This document shows positions 1 to 5,338 of a stretch of DNA of 13,025 nucleotides, in pieces. Position 1 is the stretch's first letter, and every line of letters starts with the position of its first letter. The stretch spans positions 1-13,025 of the forward strand of contig JAKEFN010000064.1 in NCBI GenBank assembly GCA_022616085.1, read 5' to 3'. The translations under genes and the position numbers were made by a program. The DNA comes from a bacterium. GTDB lineage: Bacteria > Patescibacteriota > Minisyncoccia > Phycocordibacterales > JAKEFN01. The notes beneath the pieces are model-generated. The model made no database searches and was not told the DNA's origin. It was given only the letters and a program-made list of their open reading frames with translations.

Positions 1-1
1 A

Positions 2-142
2 TATCTTGAAAAAAGAGCGCAAGAACTTATGCTTCTCCCCGAAGAAGAGCTGAAGCGCCTTGGTGAAGAAGGGAAGGGGAAGAAAGAAGAAAAAGAAGCA
101 AAAGAAATCGCCGAAATCAGAAAGCGGCATTGGGTGAAGTAA
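2..142 (+). CDS. C-terminal end of an unidentified Lys/Glu-rich protein (partial)
   Basis: An open frame enters from the left edge and ends at TAA 140-142, leaving 46 residues. The fragment is strongly charged and helix-prone, with alternating Glu/Lys blocks (for example GKGKKEEKEAKE) and a terminal HWVK. I do not recognise the family; a charged tail like this occurs at the ends of many unrelated proteins. It stops 9 nt before the TA flank of the foldback element, so no normal intergenic terminator is visible and the foldback hairpin may end its transcript. The reading frame is convincing because it is free of stops and has coding-like composition, but the function is unknown. Confidence 0.6.
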   Translation, partial: YLEKRAQELMLLPEEELKRLGEEGKGKKEEKEAKEIAEIRKRHWVK

Positions 143-151
143 GCTTTGAAC

Positions 152-422
152 TAGAGCATGTCCGAAAACCCTTGCGTCATGAGGACTTCCGTGGCGTTTT
201 GTGGAGAGGAAGTCGAGAAAAATATATGCATATAAGCTCCTGCCTATCGGCAGGCAGGTCTCGGCGGGGACAATGAAAACTGTGGTTTTCATTTCTCTCG
301 CCTTACGTCGCTTATAATTTGAAACGCAGTAGAAACTACGGTGAAAATTATTTTTTGAAGAATGACGAAGCCACAAAATGTCACGGAGGTCCGCAGTAGG
401 AAGGGTTTTCAGATACGCCCTA
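152..422. mobile_element. Foldback / MITE-like element, about 267 bp, flanked by TA
   Basis: No gene lies here; the whole stretch is a nested imperfect inverted repeat. The outermost 20 bases at 154-173 (GAGCATGTCCGAAAACCCTT) match the reverse complement of 401-420 at 16 of 20 positions, all four differences being transitions. The arms continue to about 203 and 371 (181-203 against 371-393, ending in TTTTGTGG / CCACAAAA). Inner stems are TATAAGC 231-237 with GCTTATA 310-316, a G-rich arm 263-269 with 296-302 (two G-U pairs), and a central perfect 9-bp hairpin 272-280 / 285-293 with loop TGTG. A side hairpin CCTGCC-TATC-GGCAGG sits at 239-254. TA at 152-153 and 421-422 (CTA on both sides) looks like a target duplication. 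No transposase is inside, so it would be non-autonomous. IS630/Tc1-type (TA) or IS5-type (TNA/YTAR) sources both fit. Confidence 0.8.
239..258. repeat. CCTGCC/GGCAGG hairpin within the foldback element
   Basis: CCTGCC (239-244), a 4-nt loop, then GGCAGG (249-254) followed by another CAGG. Similar CCTGCC/GGCAGG palindromes are, to my knowledge, scattered through many Parcubacteria genomes. Here it forms a side stem off the left arm of the foldback, with no matching partner in the right arm. Confidence 0.55.
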
Positions 423-1010
423 CCCTTTTTTAATCTCATCTGTAATATTTTGACTGTTCATCGATCGATAAAAAGCAAAAACAACAACAAAGGCGACGAC
501 AAACAATATCAACGCATATTTTCCGAATACATCAGCGCTTTTGCCGAAATAGAAACCGATTGCAATAAACAGGAGCGACCAAAGCACAGAAGAGACGAAA
601 ATAACCACTCCATAAAGCAATCGATTCATGCGCGCGATACCGGCTGGGATGGGGACGAACACCTTAAGCGCCGGAATGAGTTTGCCGAAAAATACGAACC
701 ACGCGCCACGTTTTTGAAATACAGCTTGAGTCCGTTTCACAGCTTCCAAAGGAAAAATTTGGAATTTCGTAATATAAGAAAGCCCTTTTGCGCGGACGAT
801 TTCATAGAGAGCAATATTGCCGACAGTGTTTCCAAGCGCCCCAAAGAGAGAAACCAGCGCAAGCGAAAGGTCTTCTGTAAATACAAAATAGCCGGCGATA
901 ATGTAGAGCGCTTGGCTTGACGGAAAGCTTAAAAGTCCGTTTGCGATCATGAGCGCGAAAATACCAATGTATCCAGATGCGATTATTATGTTTTCTATGT
1001 TTGATTCCAT
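420..1010 (-). CDS. DedA-family (VTT domain) integral membrane protein
   Basis: 196 residues, close to the usual 200-220 of DedA proteins, which act in the inner membrane and include undecaprenyl-phosphate and other lipid translocases. Visible family marks: an N-terminal re-entrant-like segment with SFPSSQALYIIAGYF (28-42), GALGNTVGNIALYEI (57-71), the signature FFGKLIPALKVFVPIPAG (107-124), and two C-terminal hydrophobic helices. Oddities: the two arginines of the usual GRxxPxxR signature are Lys110 and Lys116, and the Pro-(Ser/Gly)-Glu of the first motif reads Pro-Ser-Ser-Gln. Starts with ATG 3 nt after the recombinase stop, so it is probably translated from the xer transcript; no clear Shine-Dalgarno sequence. 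Its TAG stop coincides with the CTA flank of the foldback element, so the native C-terminus may have been altered by that insertion. Confidence 0.85.
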   Translation of the reverse strand: MESNIENIIIASGYIGIFALMIANGLLSFPSSQALYIIAGYFVFTEDLSLALVSLFGALGNTVGNIALYEIVRAKGLSYITKFQIFPLEAVKRTQAVFQKRGAWFVFFGKLIPALKVFVPIPAGIARMNRLLYGVVIFVSSVLWSLLFIAIGFYFGKSADVFGKYALILFVVAFVVVFAFYRSMNSQNITDEIKKG

Positions 1011-1013
1011 AAC

Positions 1014-1934
1014 TTATTTTCTTCGTTTTCCATGAAAAGCGCGGTGGATTTCCCGAAGCCCGCGGTCGGTTACATGCGTATAAATTTGCGTAGTCGATAT
1101 GTTTTCATGCCCGAGAAGGGCTTGGACGCTTCTTATATCAGCCCCATTCTCAAGGAGGTCGGTCGCAAAACTATGGCGAATAACGTGCGGTGTCGCCTTT
1201 TTTGAGATGCCCGCTTTGATGGCGTAATGCGCAACAATACGCTCGACGCTCCGCGGCGTAAGACGCATGTCTTTATTCCCGCGAACCCCTTTTTTATGAG
1301 CAATAAACAAGGCTTCCTCGGTGTCAGTTCGTTTCGCCAGGTATTCTTTAATCGCTTTTTTCGCTTCTCGCGAGAGGAACACAACACGCACCTTGTCTCC
1401 TTTGCCGCGCACCGAGAATTCGTCTCGCGCAAGGTCTATAAAACGCGAAAGGGAACAAAGTTCAGATACGCGGAGTCCTGTTGAAAACAGAAGCTCGATG
1501 ATCGCCCTGTCGCGAAGCCCGTTGAGTGAGCCCGTATTGGGAGCGGAAAGGAGACGGTTAAGCTCGTCTATTGTCATGAGGTCAAGATCGCGCGCGGGAG
1601 CTTTGGCAAGGTCGATTCGATCGGGGTTTTCTGAAGAAATACCCTCGCGGGAGAGGTATTTGAGGAACACGCGGATCGCGATAAGGTAGTAATTTTGGGT
1701 TTTTTTCTTCAAATATTCTTCTCCACGAGGATGCTTGATTTTTTGCCTGTTAAGAAAAAGCCGGTAGCCCCCTATACTTTTTTTGTTTATGTCTTTGGGG
1801 GTTTTTATGTGCGCATTTTTGAAAAAATGGGACAAATAACGGTCATAATTTGCAATGGTTTTTATGCTTCTTCCGCGCTCGACCTCCAGATGCTCAAGAA
1901 AGCGCTTTTTAAGATCGAAAATATTGTGCGACAT
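1014..1934 (-). CDS. xerD: Tyrosine recombinase, XerC/XerD type
   Basis: 306 residues, the normal length for a Xer recombinase that resolves chromosome dimers by cutting and rejoining dif sites. N-terminal SAM-like DNA-binding domain about 1-105, catalytic domain about 115-300. All catalytic residues are seen: Arg155 (GLRVSEL), Lys178 (RGKGDKVR), His250-x-x-Arg253 (HVIRHSFATDLL), His276 (LGHENISTTQ), nucleophile Tyr285 (IYTHV). The open frame extends far upstream to 2939, but ATG at 1934 is chosen because it opens the N-terminal domain at the usual place and a -10 box TATACT ends exactly 6 nt before it. Intact chromosomal copy, not next to phage or integron genes, so a housekeeping Xer is more likely than an integrase. 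XerC versus XerD cannot be settled by eye. Confidence 0.9.
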   Translation of the reverse strand: MSHNIFDLKKRFLEHLEVERGRSIKTIANYDRYLSHFFKNAHIKTPKDINKKSIGGYRLFLNRQKIKHPRGEEYLKKKTQNYYLIAIRVFLKYLSREGISSENPDRIDLAKAPARDLDLMTIDELNRLLSAPNTGSLNGLRDRAIIELLFSTGLRVSELCSLSRFIDLARDEFSVRGKGDKVRVVFLSREAKKAIKEYLAKRTDTEEALFIAHKKGVRGNKDMRLTPRSVERIVAHYAIKAGISKKATPHVIRHSFATDLLENGADIRSVQALLGHENISTTQIYTHVTDRGLREIHRAFHGKRRK

Positions 1935-1940
1935 GGGGTT

Positions 1941-1969
1941 AGTATACACGACACAGTATATTCTTGCAT
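1941..1969 (-). promoter_or_regulatory. xer promoter (leaderless type)
   Basis: On the minus strand TATACT occupies 1946-1941, followed by 6 nt (1940-1935) and the ATG at 1934. A poor -35 candidate, ATGCAA (1969-1964), lies 17 bp upstream and is the same six base pairs used as TTGCAT by the divergent rpsO promoter. Confidence 0.65.
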
Positions 1970-1992
1970 GTAGAAAATATTTATGATATACT
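1964..1992 (+). promoter_or_regulatory. rpsO promoter (leaderless type, extended -10)
   Basis: TTGCAT (1964-1969), a 17-bp spacer, then TGA-TATACT (extended -10; hexamer 1987-1992). The hexamer ends 6 nt before ATG 1999, placing the expected transcription start at or next to the start codon. No room exists for a Shine-Dalgarno sequence. Confidence 0.75.
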
Positions 1993-1998
1993 TTAAAA

Positions 1999-2265
1999 AT
2001 GTTAACAAAAAAGAGAAAATCAGGCGTTATAGCAAAAGTGCGGCGCCACGATAAGGATACAGGGAGCCCTGAAGCCCAAATCGCCATACTTTCGGAGCAG
2101 ATCAAAAGCCTTGCGGCCCATTTGAAAAAGCATACGAAGGACAACCACTCCCGCAAAGGCCTTCTTTCTATGGTTGCCGACAGACGCACCCATCTTAAGT
2201 ATTTGAAACGAAAGGACGAAGAAGGATATAAACGTATTGCGAAAAAATTCGGTTTGGATAAATAA
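1999..2265 (+). CDS. rpsO: 30S ribosomal protein S15
   Basis: 88 residues, the standard S15 length. S15 is a primary 16S rRNA-binding protein that organises the central domain of the small subunit. Family hallmarks seen: HDKDTGSPEAQIAILSEQI (23-41), HLKKHTKDNHSRKGLLSMVADRR (47-69, including the conserved His-x-x-Asp/Asn-x-His-Ser-Arg-Arg/Lys-Gly-Leu block) and LKYLKRKD (72-79). The ATG is fixed by the -10 box 6 nt upstream; the mRNA is probably leaderless, so the classic S15 feedback through a structured 5' leader known from E. coli cannot work in the same way here. It heads a cluster continuing into a NYN nuclease and, after a terminator, pnp, which is a variant of the widespread rpsO-pnp order. 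Confidence 0.97.
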   Translation: MLTKKRKSGVIAKVRRHDKDTGSPEAQIAILSEQIKSLAAHLKKHTKDNHSRKGLLSMVADRRTHLKYLKRKDEEGYKRIAKKFGLDK

Positions 2266-2268
2266 TAT

Positions 2269-2290
2269 TTCGACGCTTTGACGTGTCGAA
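2269..2290 (+). other. Hairpin between rpsO and the NYN gene
   Basis: TTCGAC (2269-2274) pairs with GTCGAA (2285-2290), extendable by one G-U and one C-G pair. There is no following T-tract, so it is not a standard terminator; an RNA-processing or 3'-end-stabilising hairpin between two cotranscribed genes is possible. Confidence 0.4.
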
Positions 2291-2309
2291 TCTTCAATAA
2301 ATCCGAAAA

Positions 2310-2852
2310 ATGGCAATAATTAAACAAAAAGAACAGCGCATTGGCGTCTTTATTGATACGCAAAACCTCTATCACAGCGCGAAAAATTTGTATAAGGCGA
2401 GAGTTGACTTCGGGGGGATTATGAAGGAAGCGGTTGCGGGACGCAGGCTTGTTCGCGCAATCGCCTATGTTATAGCCACCGAATCGGGCGAGGAGAAGGG
2501 TTTTTTTGAAGCCCTGGAGAAACTTGGTATTGAGACAAAAACCAAAGATCTGCAGATTTTTTTGGGAGGCGCAAAAAAAGCCGACTGGGATGTCGGCCTT
2601 GCCGTTGATGCAATTAAGCTCGCGCCGAAACTTGACGCCATTGTCATTGTTTCCGGTGATGGCGATTTCGTGCCGCTTGCCGAGTACCTCAAAGCAGAAT
2701 GCCAAGTGGAAGTTATCGCATTCGGCCGCTCCGCATCTTCTCAACTTCGCGAAATTGCGGACAATTTTATCGATATGTGCGAAGATCAGGATAAGTATCT
2801 TATCGGCGGGTCCGCCATAAATCAGATACGGAAGTATAACCCATTGCGTTGA
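2310..2852 (+). CDS. NYN-domain (LabA/DUF88-like) predicted ribonuclease
   Basis: 180 residues. A single NYN domain (PIN-like fold, metal-dependent RNase in characterised relatives) spans about 8-165. Acidic residues expected at the active site are visible: Asp16 in GVFIDTQNLY (12-21), Asp92/Asp94/Asp100 in ADWDVGLAVDAI (91-102) and Asp117/Asp119 in VSGDGDF (114-120). This matches the D-x-x-N / K-x-x-D / S-G-D-x-D-F pattern of the LabA-like branch. No signal peptide or membrane helix, so it is cytoplasmic. It lies 44 nt after rpsO with no promoter of the leaderless type and no clear Shine-Dalgarno sequence, and is followed 12 nt later by the 61-aa gene. Its placement between S15 and PNPase suggests RNA processing or decay linked to translation; the substrate is unknown. 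Confidence 0.85.
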   Translation: MAIIKQKEQRIGVFIDTQNLYHSAKNLYKARVDFGGIMKEAVAGRRLVRAIAYVIATESGEEKGFFEALEKLGIETKTKDLQIFLGGAKKADWDVGLAVDAIKLAPKLDAIVIVSGDGDFVPLAEYLKAECQVEVIAFGRSASSQLREIADNFIDMCEDQDKYLIGGSAINQIRKYNPLR

Positions 2853-2853
2853 T

Positions 2854-2860
2854 AGGGGGT
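2854..2860 (+). promoter_or_regulatory. Shine-Dalgarno AGGGGGT before the 61-aa gene
   Basis: AGGGGGT lies 4 nt before ATG 2865, one base off AGGAGGT and able to pair with a canonical anti-SD by a G-U. The same heptamer precedes prs. It supports the 2865 start and shows that operon-internal genes can use SD initiation. Confidence 0.65.
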
Positions 2861-2864
2861 CAAG

Positions 2865-3050
2865 ATGATCTATTACGTGAAAGAAATGTATCCTGAAGAG
2901 CAGAGAACATCCCTTCAAAAAGAGATTCTCGCTCTCCAAAATGAAGCCGCTCGGGAAAACGCAAGAAACGGAAGGCTTTTATATGAGCGCCTTGTACCAA
3001 TACTGGAAAAGTACGCCAGACAACTGAGGACTGGCAGATCCTTTCCTTAA
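2865..3050 (+). CDS. Small helical protein of unknown function (61 aa)
   Basis: I do not recognise this 61-residue protein. From about residue 9 to 57 it is an amphipathic, charged, Leu/Ala/Glu/Arg-rich helix without prolines after position 10 (for example LQKEILALQNEAARENARNG), basic at the C-terminus. No Cys, signal or membrane segment. It is judged real because it begins 12 nt after the NYN stop, has the AGGGGGT Shine-Dalgarno sequence, and ends directly before an intrinsic terminator with no spare sequence. Cotranscription with the NYN nuclease suggests a partner or regulator of that enzyme, which is inference from position only. A toxin-antitoxin reading is not supported by any recognised motif. 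Confidence 0.65.
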   Translation: MIYYVKEMYPEEQRTSLQKEILALQNEAARENARNGRLLYERLVPILEKYARQLRTGRSFP

Positions 3051-3053
3051 CAG

Positions 3054-3074
3054 CCAGCTCTTGCTGGTTTTTTT
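3054..3074 (+). terminator. Intrinsic terminator of the rpsO-NYN-orf61 unit
   Basis: CCAGC (3054-3058), loop TCTT, GCTGG (3063-3067), then seven T (3068-3074). It begins 3 nt after the 61-aa stop codon. The T-tract runs into the -35 element of the pnp promoter. Confidence 0.85.
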
Positions 3075-3099
3075 ACAAATAATAATTTTCTGCTATACT
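3072..3099 (+). promoter_or_regulatory. pnp promoter
   Basis: TTTACA (3072-3077), 16-bp spacer, TGC-TATACT (extended -10; hexamer 3094-3099). A start near 3106 would give an untranslated leader of roughly 87 nt, unlike the leaderless units around it. Confidence 0.7.
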
Positions 3100-3139
3100 C
3101 ATTTTATTATTTATAACCGCTGGTTTTCGGATGGATAGG

Positions 3140-3163
3140 ATTGAAGCTTGTTTTGGTTTCAAT
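3140..3163 (+). promoter_or_regulatory. Hairpin in the pnp leader
   Basis: ATTGAAGCT (3140-3148), 6-nt loop, GGTTTCAAT (3155-3163): nine pairs, two of them G-U. It ends 29 nt before the pnp start. In enterobacteria the pnp leader hairpin is the site of RNase III cleavage and PNPase self-repression; an analogous role here is inference. Confidence 0.45.
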
Positions 3164-3192
3164 ACTAGAATTCGGAAGTCAGTCTTAAATGT

Positions 3193-5298
3193 ATGCAAAT
3201 CAAAGAGTATTCTCTCGAAATCGGAGGGGAAACACTTCTTGTCCAATTGAGCGATCTTGCTGATCAGGCGCATGGTTCGGCAATTGTGCGCTATGGCAAC
3301 ACAACCATTCTTGCTACCGCAGTTATGGGAGGGAGGCGCGAAGACCTCAATTATTTTCCACTCACCGTGGATTACGAAGAACGATTTTATGCGTCAGGAC
3401 AGATTTTAGGGTCGCGGTTTATGCGCCGAGAGGGGAGACCGTCAGACGAGGCGGTTCTTGCGGGGCGCGTGGTGGATAGGACAATCCGCCCCCTTTTTGA
3501 CCATTCGCTTCGGAGCGATGTGCAGGTCGTTTTGACCGTGCTTTCTCTCAATGAATACGACCCAGACGTTCTCGCAGTGAACGCCGCCTCTCTCGCGCTT
3601 GCGACATCGGATATTCCTTGGGGCGGACCGGTATCTTCCGTGCGCATCGGAAAAAAGAAAAGAAGCCCCGATTTTATTGTGAATCCCACTTATGAGATTC
3701 GCGATGATCCTGATTTTGAAATGGATCTCACGGCGTGCGGCAAAGACGGAAAGATAAATATGATTGAACTTGGAGGCAAGGAAGTGAAAGAAGAGATTAT
3801 CCGGAACGCCATGGAAAAAGCTCGGGATGTTATCGAGGACATCCAATCGTTTCAGAAAAAAATAATCGCTGAAAGAGGAAAAGAAAAGCGTTTTGTGGAA
3901 AAACCCGAAACACCAGACGATCTCCGTGAATTTTTCAAAAATGAAATCGCGGGGAAGCTCGACAGTGTTCTGTTTTCGGGAGCCGGTTCGAAACGCGTCC
4001 ATGATTTGGAAGAACGATGGATGTCGCTTGCAAAGGAAAAATTTCCGGACCTAAATTTATATTTTGCCCGAGAATTATTTGAAAATGCGGTTAACGACCT
4101 TCTTCACCGCGAGGCAATCGAAAAAAGCCGCCGGCCAGACGGGCGGGCTATGGACGAAATTAGGCCGCTTTTCGCGCAGGCTGGCGGAATCTCACCTATA
4201 ATCCATGGGTCTGGGGTATTTTACCGTGGCGGAACACATGTGCTATCGGCGCTGACCCTAGGGGGTCCCGGAGAGGCACAGCTTATTGATGGGATGGAGG
4301 TAAAAACCAAAAAGCGCTACATGCACCATTATAATTTTCCGCCGTTTTCGTCTGGAGAGACCGGACGCATCGGTGGTTTTAATCGGCGCATGATCGGCCA
4401 CGGTGCGTTGGCGGAAAAAGCGCTTATACCGGTCATCCCAAACAAAGAAGAGTTTCCCTACACCATCCGCATTGTTTCGGAATCCATGGCATCAAACGGT
4501 TCAACCTCCATGGCGTCTGTGTGCGGCTCAACGCTTGCGCTTATGGATGCGGGCGTTCCTATCACCCGTCCGGTCGCGGGGATTGCGATGGGACTTATGA
4601 TGCGCGATGAAAAAAATTACAAAGTCCTTGTTGATCTTCAAGGACCTGAAGATCACCACGGCGATATGGATCTCAAGGTTGCGGGCACGGAAGAGGGGGT
4701 TACCGCCATACAGATGGATGTAAAAGTGGAGGGTGTTACGATTGAAATTCTTTCAGAAGCGTTTGAAAAAGCAAAACAAGCGCGGCAAGAAATCCTTTCA
4801 ATCATACAAAAAGCAATTTCCACTCCCCGGGCTGATATTTCTCCCTACGCGCCTAAAATTGTCACTGTAAAGATAAAAGTCGATCAGATCGGCATGGTTA
4901 TCGGTCCGGGAGGCAAGATGGTCAATAAGATACGCGAAGAGTCCGGCGCCGAAATAGATATTGAAGACGACGGCACGGTGTTTATAACAGGAAAAAACGG
5001 ATCTGCGGAAAAAGCCCGCGATATAATTATTGAGCTTACACGCGTCTATGTGTCCGGCGACATAGCGCGCGGGGTTGTGTCGCGAATATTCCAATTCGGC
5101 GCCATGGTAAAAATTTCTCCGCAAACGGAAGGCATGGTGCATATTTCGGAGATTGCGCCGTTTCGGGTGGAAAAAATTACCGACTATCTCCACGAAGGGG
5201 ATACCGTTCCTGTCGCTGTTAAAGAAATTGACGAAAAAGGAAGGCTTAACTTGAGTATAAAAAACGCAGACCCCAATTTTTTCAAGAAAGAGAGATAA
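3193..5298 (+). CDS. pnp: Polyribonucleotide nucleotidyltransferase (PNPase)
   Basis: 701 residues, full length for PNPase, the cytoplasmic 3'-5' phosphorolytic exoribonuclease that releases nucleoside diphosphates and can also add tails. Domain order: RNase PH 1 (about 1-215, with FYASGQILGSRFMRREGRPS), helical linker, RNase PH 2 (about 310-540), KH (about 557-615, with VIGPGGKMVNKI), S1 (about 620-695, with GMVHISEIAPFRVEKI). Catalytic residues are present: Asp487 and Asp493 of DHHGDMDLKVAG and Lys495. The ATG at 3193 gives the usual N-terminus; no Shine-Dalgarno sequence is evident before it. It follows the rpsO cluster but is separated by a terminator and has its own promoter and structured leader, implying independent control. 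Nothing is truncated or unusual in the core. Confidence 0.97.
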   Translation: MQIKEYSLEIGGETLLVQLSDLADQAHGSAIVRYGNTTILATAVMGGRREDLNYFPLTVDYEERFYASGQILGSRFMRREGRPSDEAVLAGRVVDRTIRPLFDHSLRSDVQVVLTVLSLNEYDPDVLAVNAASLALATSDIPWGGPVSSVRIGKKKRSPDFIVNPTYEIRDDPDFEMDLTACGKDGKINMIELGGKEVKEEIIRNAMEKARDVIEDIQSFQKKIIAERGKEKRFVEKPETPDDLREFFKNEIAGKLDSVLFSGAGSKRVHDLEERWMSLAKEKFPDLNLYFARELFENAVNDLLHREAIEKSRRPDGRAMDEIRPLFAQAGGISPIIHGSGVFYRGGTHVLSALTLGGPGEAQLIDGMEVKTKKRYMHHYNFPPFSSGETGRIGGFNRRMIGHGALAEKALIPVIPNKEEFPYTIRIVSESMASNGSTSMASVCGSTLALMDAGVPITRPVAGIAMGLMMRDEKNYKVLVDLQGPEDHHGDMDLKVAGTEEGVTAIQMDVKVEGVTIEILSEAFEKAKQARQEILSIIQKAISTPRADISPYAPKIVTVKIKVDQIGMVIGPGGKMVNKIREESGAEIDIEDDGTVFITGKNGSAEKARDIIIELTRVYVSGDIARGVVSRIFQFGAMVKISPQTEGMVHISEIAPFRVEKITDYLHEGDTVPVAVKEIDEKGRLNLSIKNADPNFFKKER

Positions 5299-5311
5299 CC
5301 CGTTTCTCTTT
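5287..5311 (+). terminator. Weak hairpin at the pnp 3' end
   Basis: AAAGAGAGA (5287-5295) pairs with TTTCTCTTT (5303-5311), with one G-U pair and a 7-nt loop that includes the TAA stop. It is A/U-rich, with few T after it, so it is at best a weak terminator; it may instead block exonucleases. Confidence 0.35.
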
Positions 5312-5326
5312 TAGGGCGTAAATGTA

Positions 5327-5332
5327 TATAAT
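5327..5332 (+). promoter_or_regulatory. -10 box of the 655-aa gene (leaderless type)
   Basis: Consensus TATAAT at 5327-5332 ends 6 nt before ATG 5339. No good -35 is visible. The spacing picks this ATG over the in-frame ATG at 5372. Confidence 0.65.
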
Positions 5333-5338
5333 TTACCC

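Noticed and set aside
143..419. CRISPR array or tRNA in the left intergenic region
   Set aside because: Repeats are inverted rather than regularly spaced direct repeats; no cloverleaf or TTCGAATC-type T-arm context is present.
378..920. 180-aa plus-strand open frame
   Set aside because: Antisense to the clear DedA gene and starting inside the foldback element; composition is not protein-like.
1935..1998. dif site next to the Xer gene
   Set aside because: The two AGTATA/TATACT copies resemble half-sites but are explained as -10 boxes 6 nt before each gene, and the spacing (40 bp between them) is far from the 6-8 bp of dif.
2269..2290. Hairpin after rpsO as a terminator
   Set aside because: No T-tract follows, and the next gene has no promoter of its own, so it is listed only as a hairpin.
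1014..2939. 641-residue open frame on the minus strand
   Set aside because: Only the part from ATG 1934 has Xer homology and a promoter; the upstream part is antisense to rpsO and the NYN gene.
3131..3250. Upstream ORF in the pnp leader (39 codons, ATG 3131)
   Set aside because: Overlaps the pnp start out of frame, has no Shine-Dalgarno or recognisable peptide, and the region is better explained as an untranslated hairpin leader.
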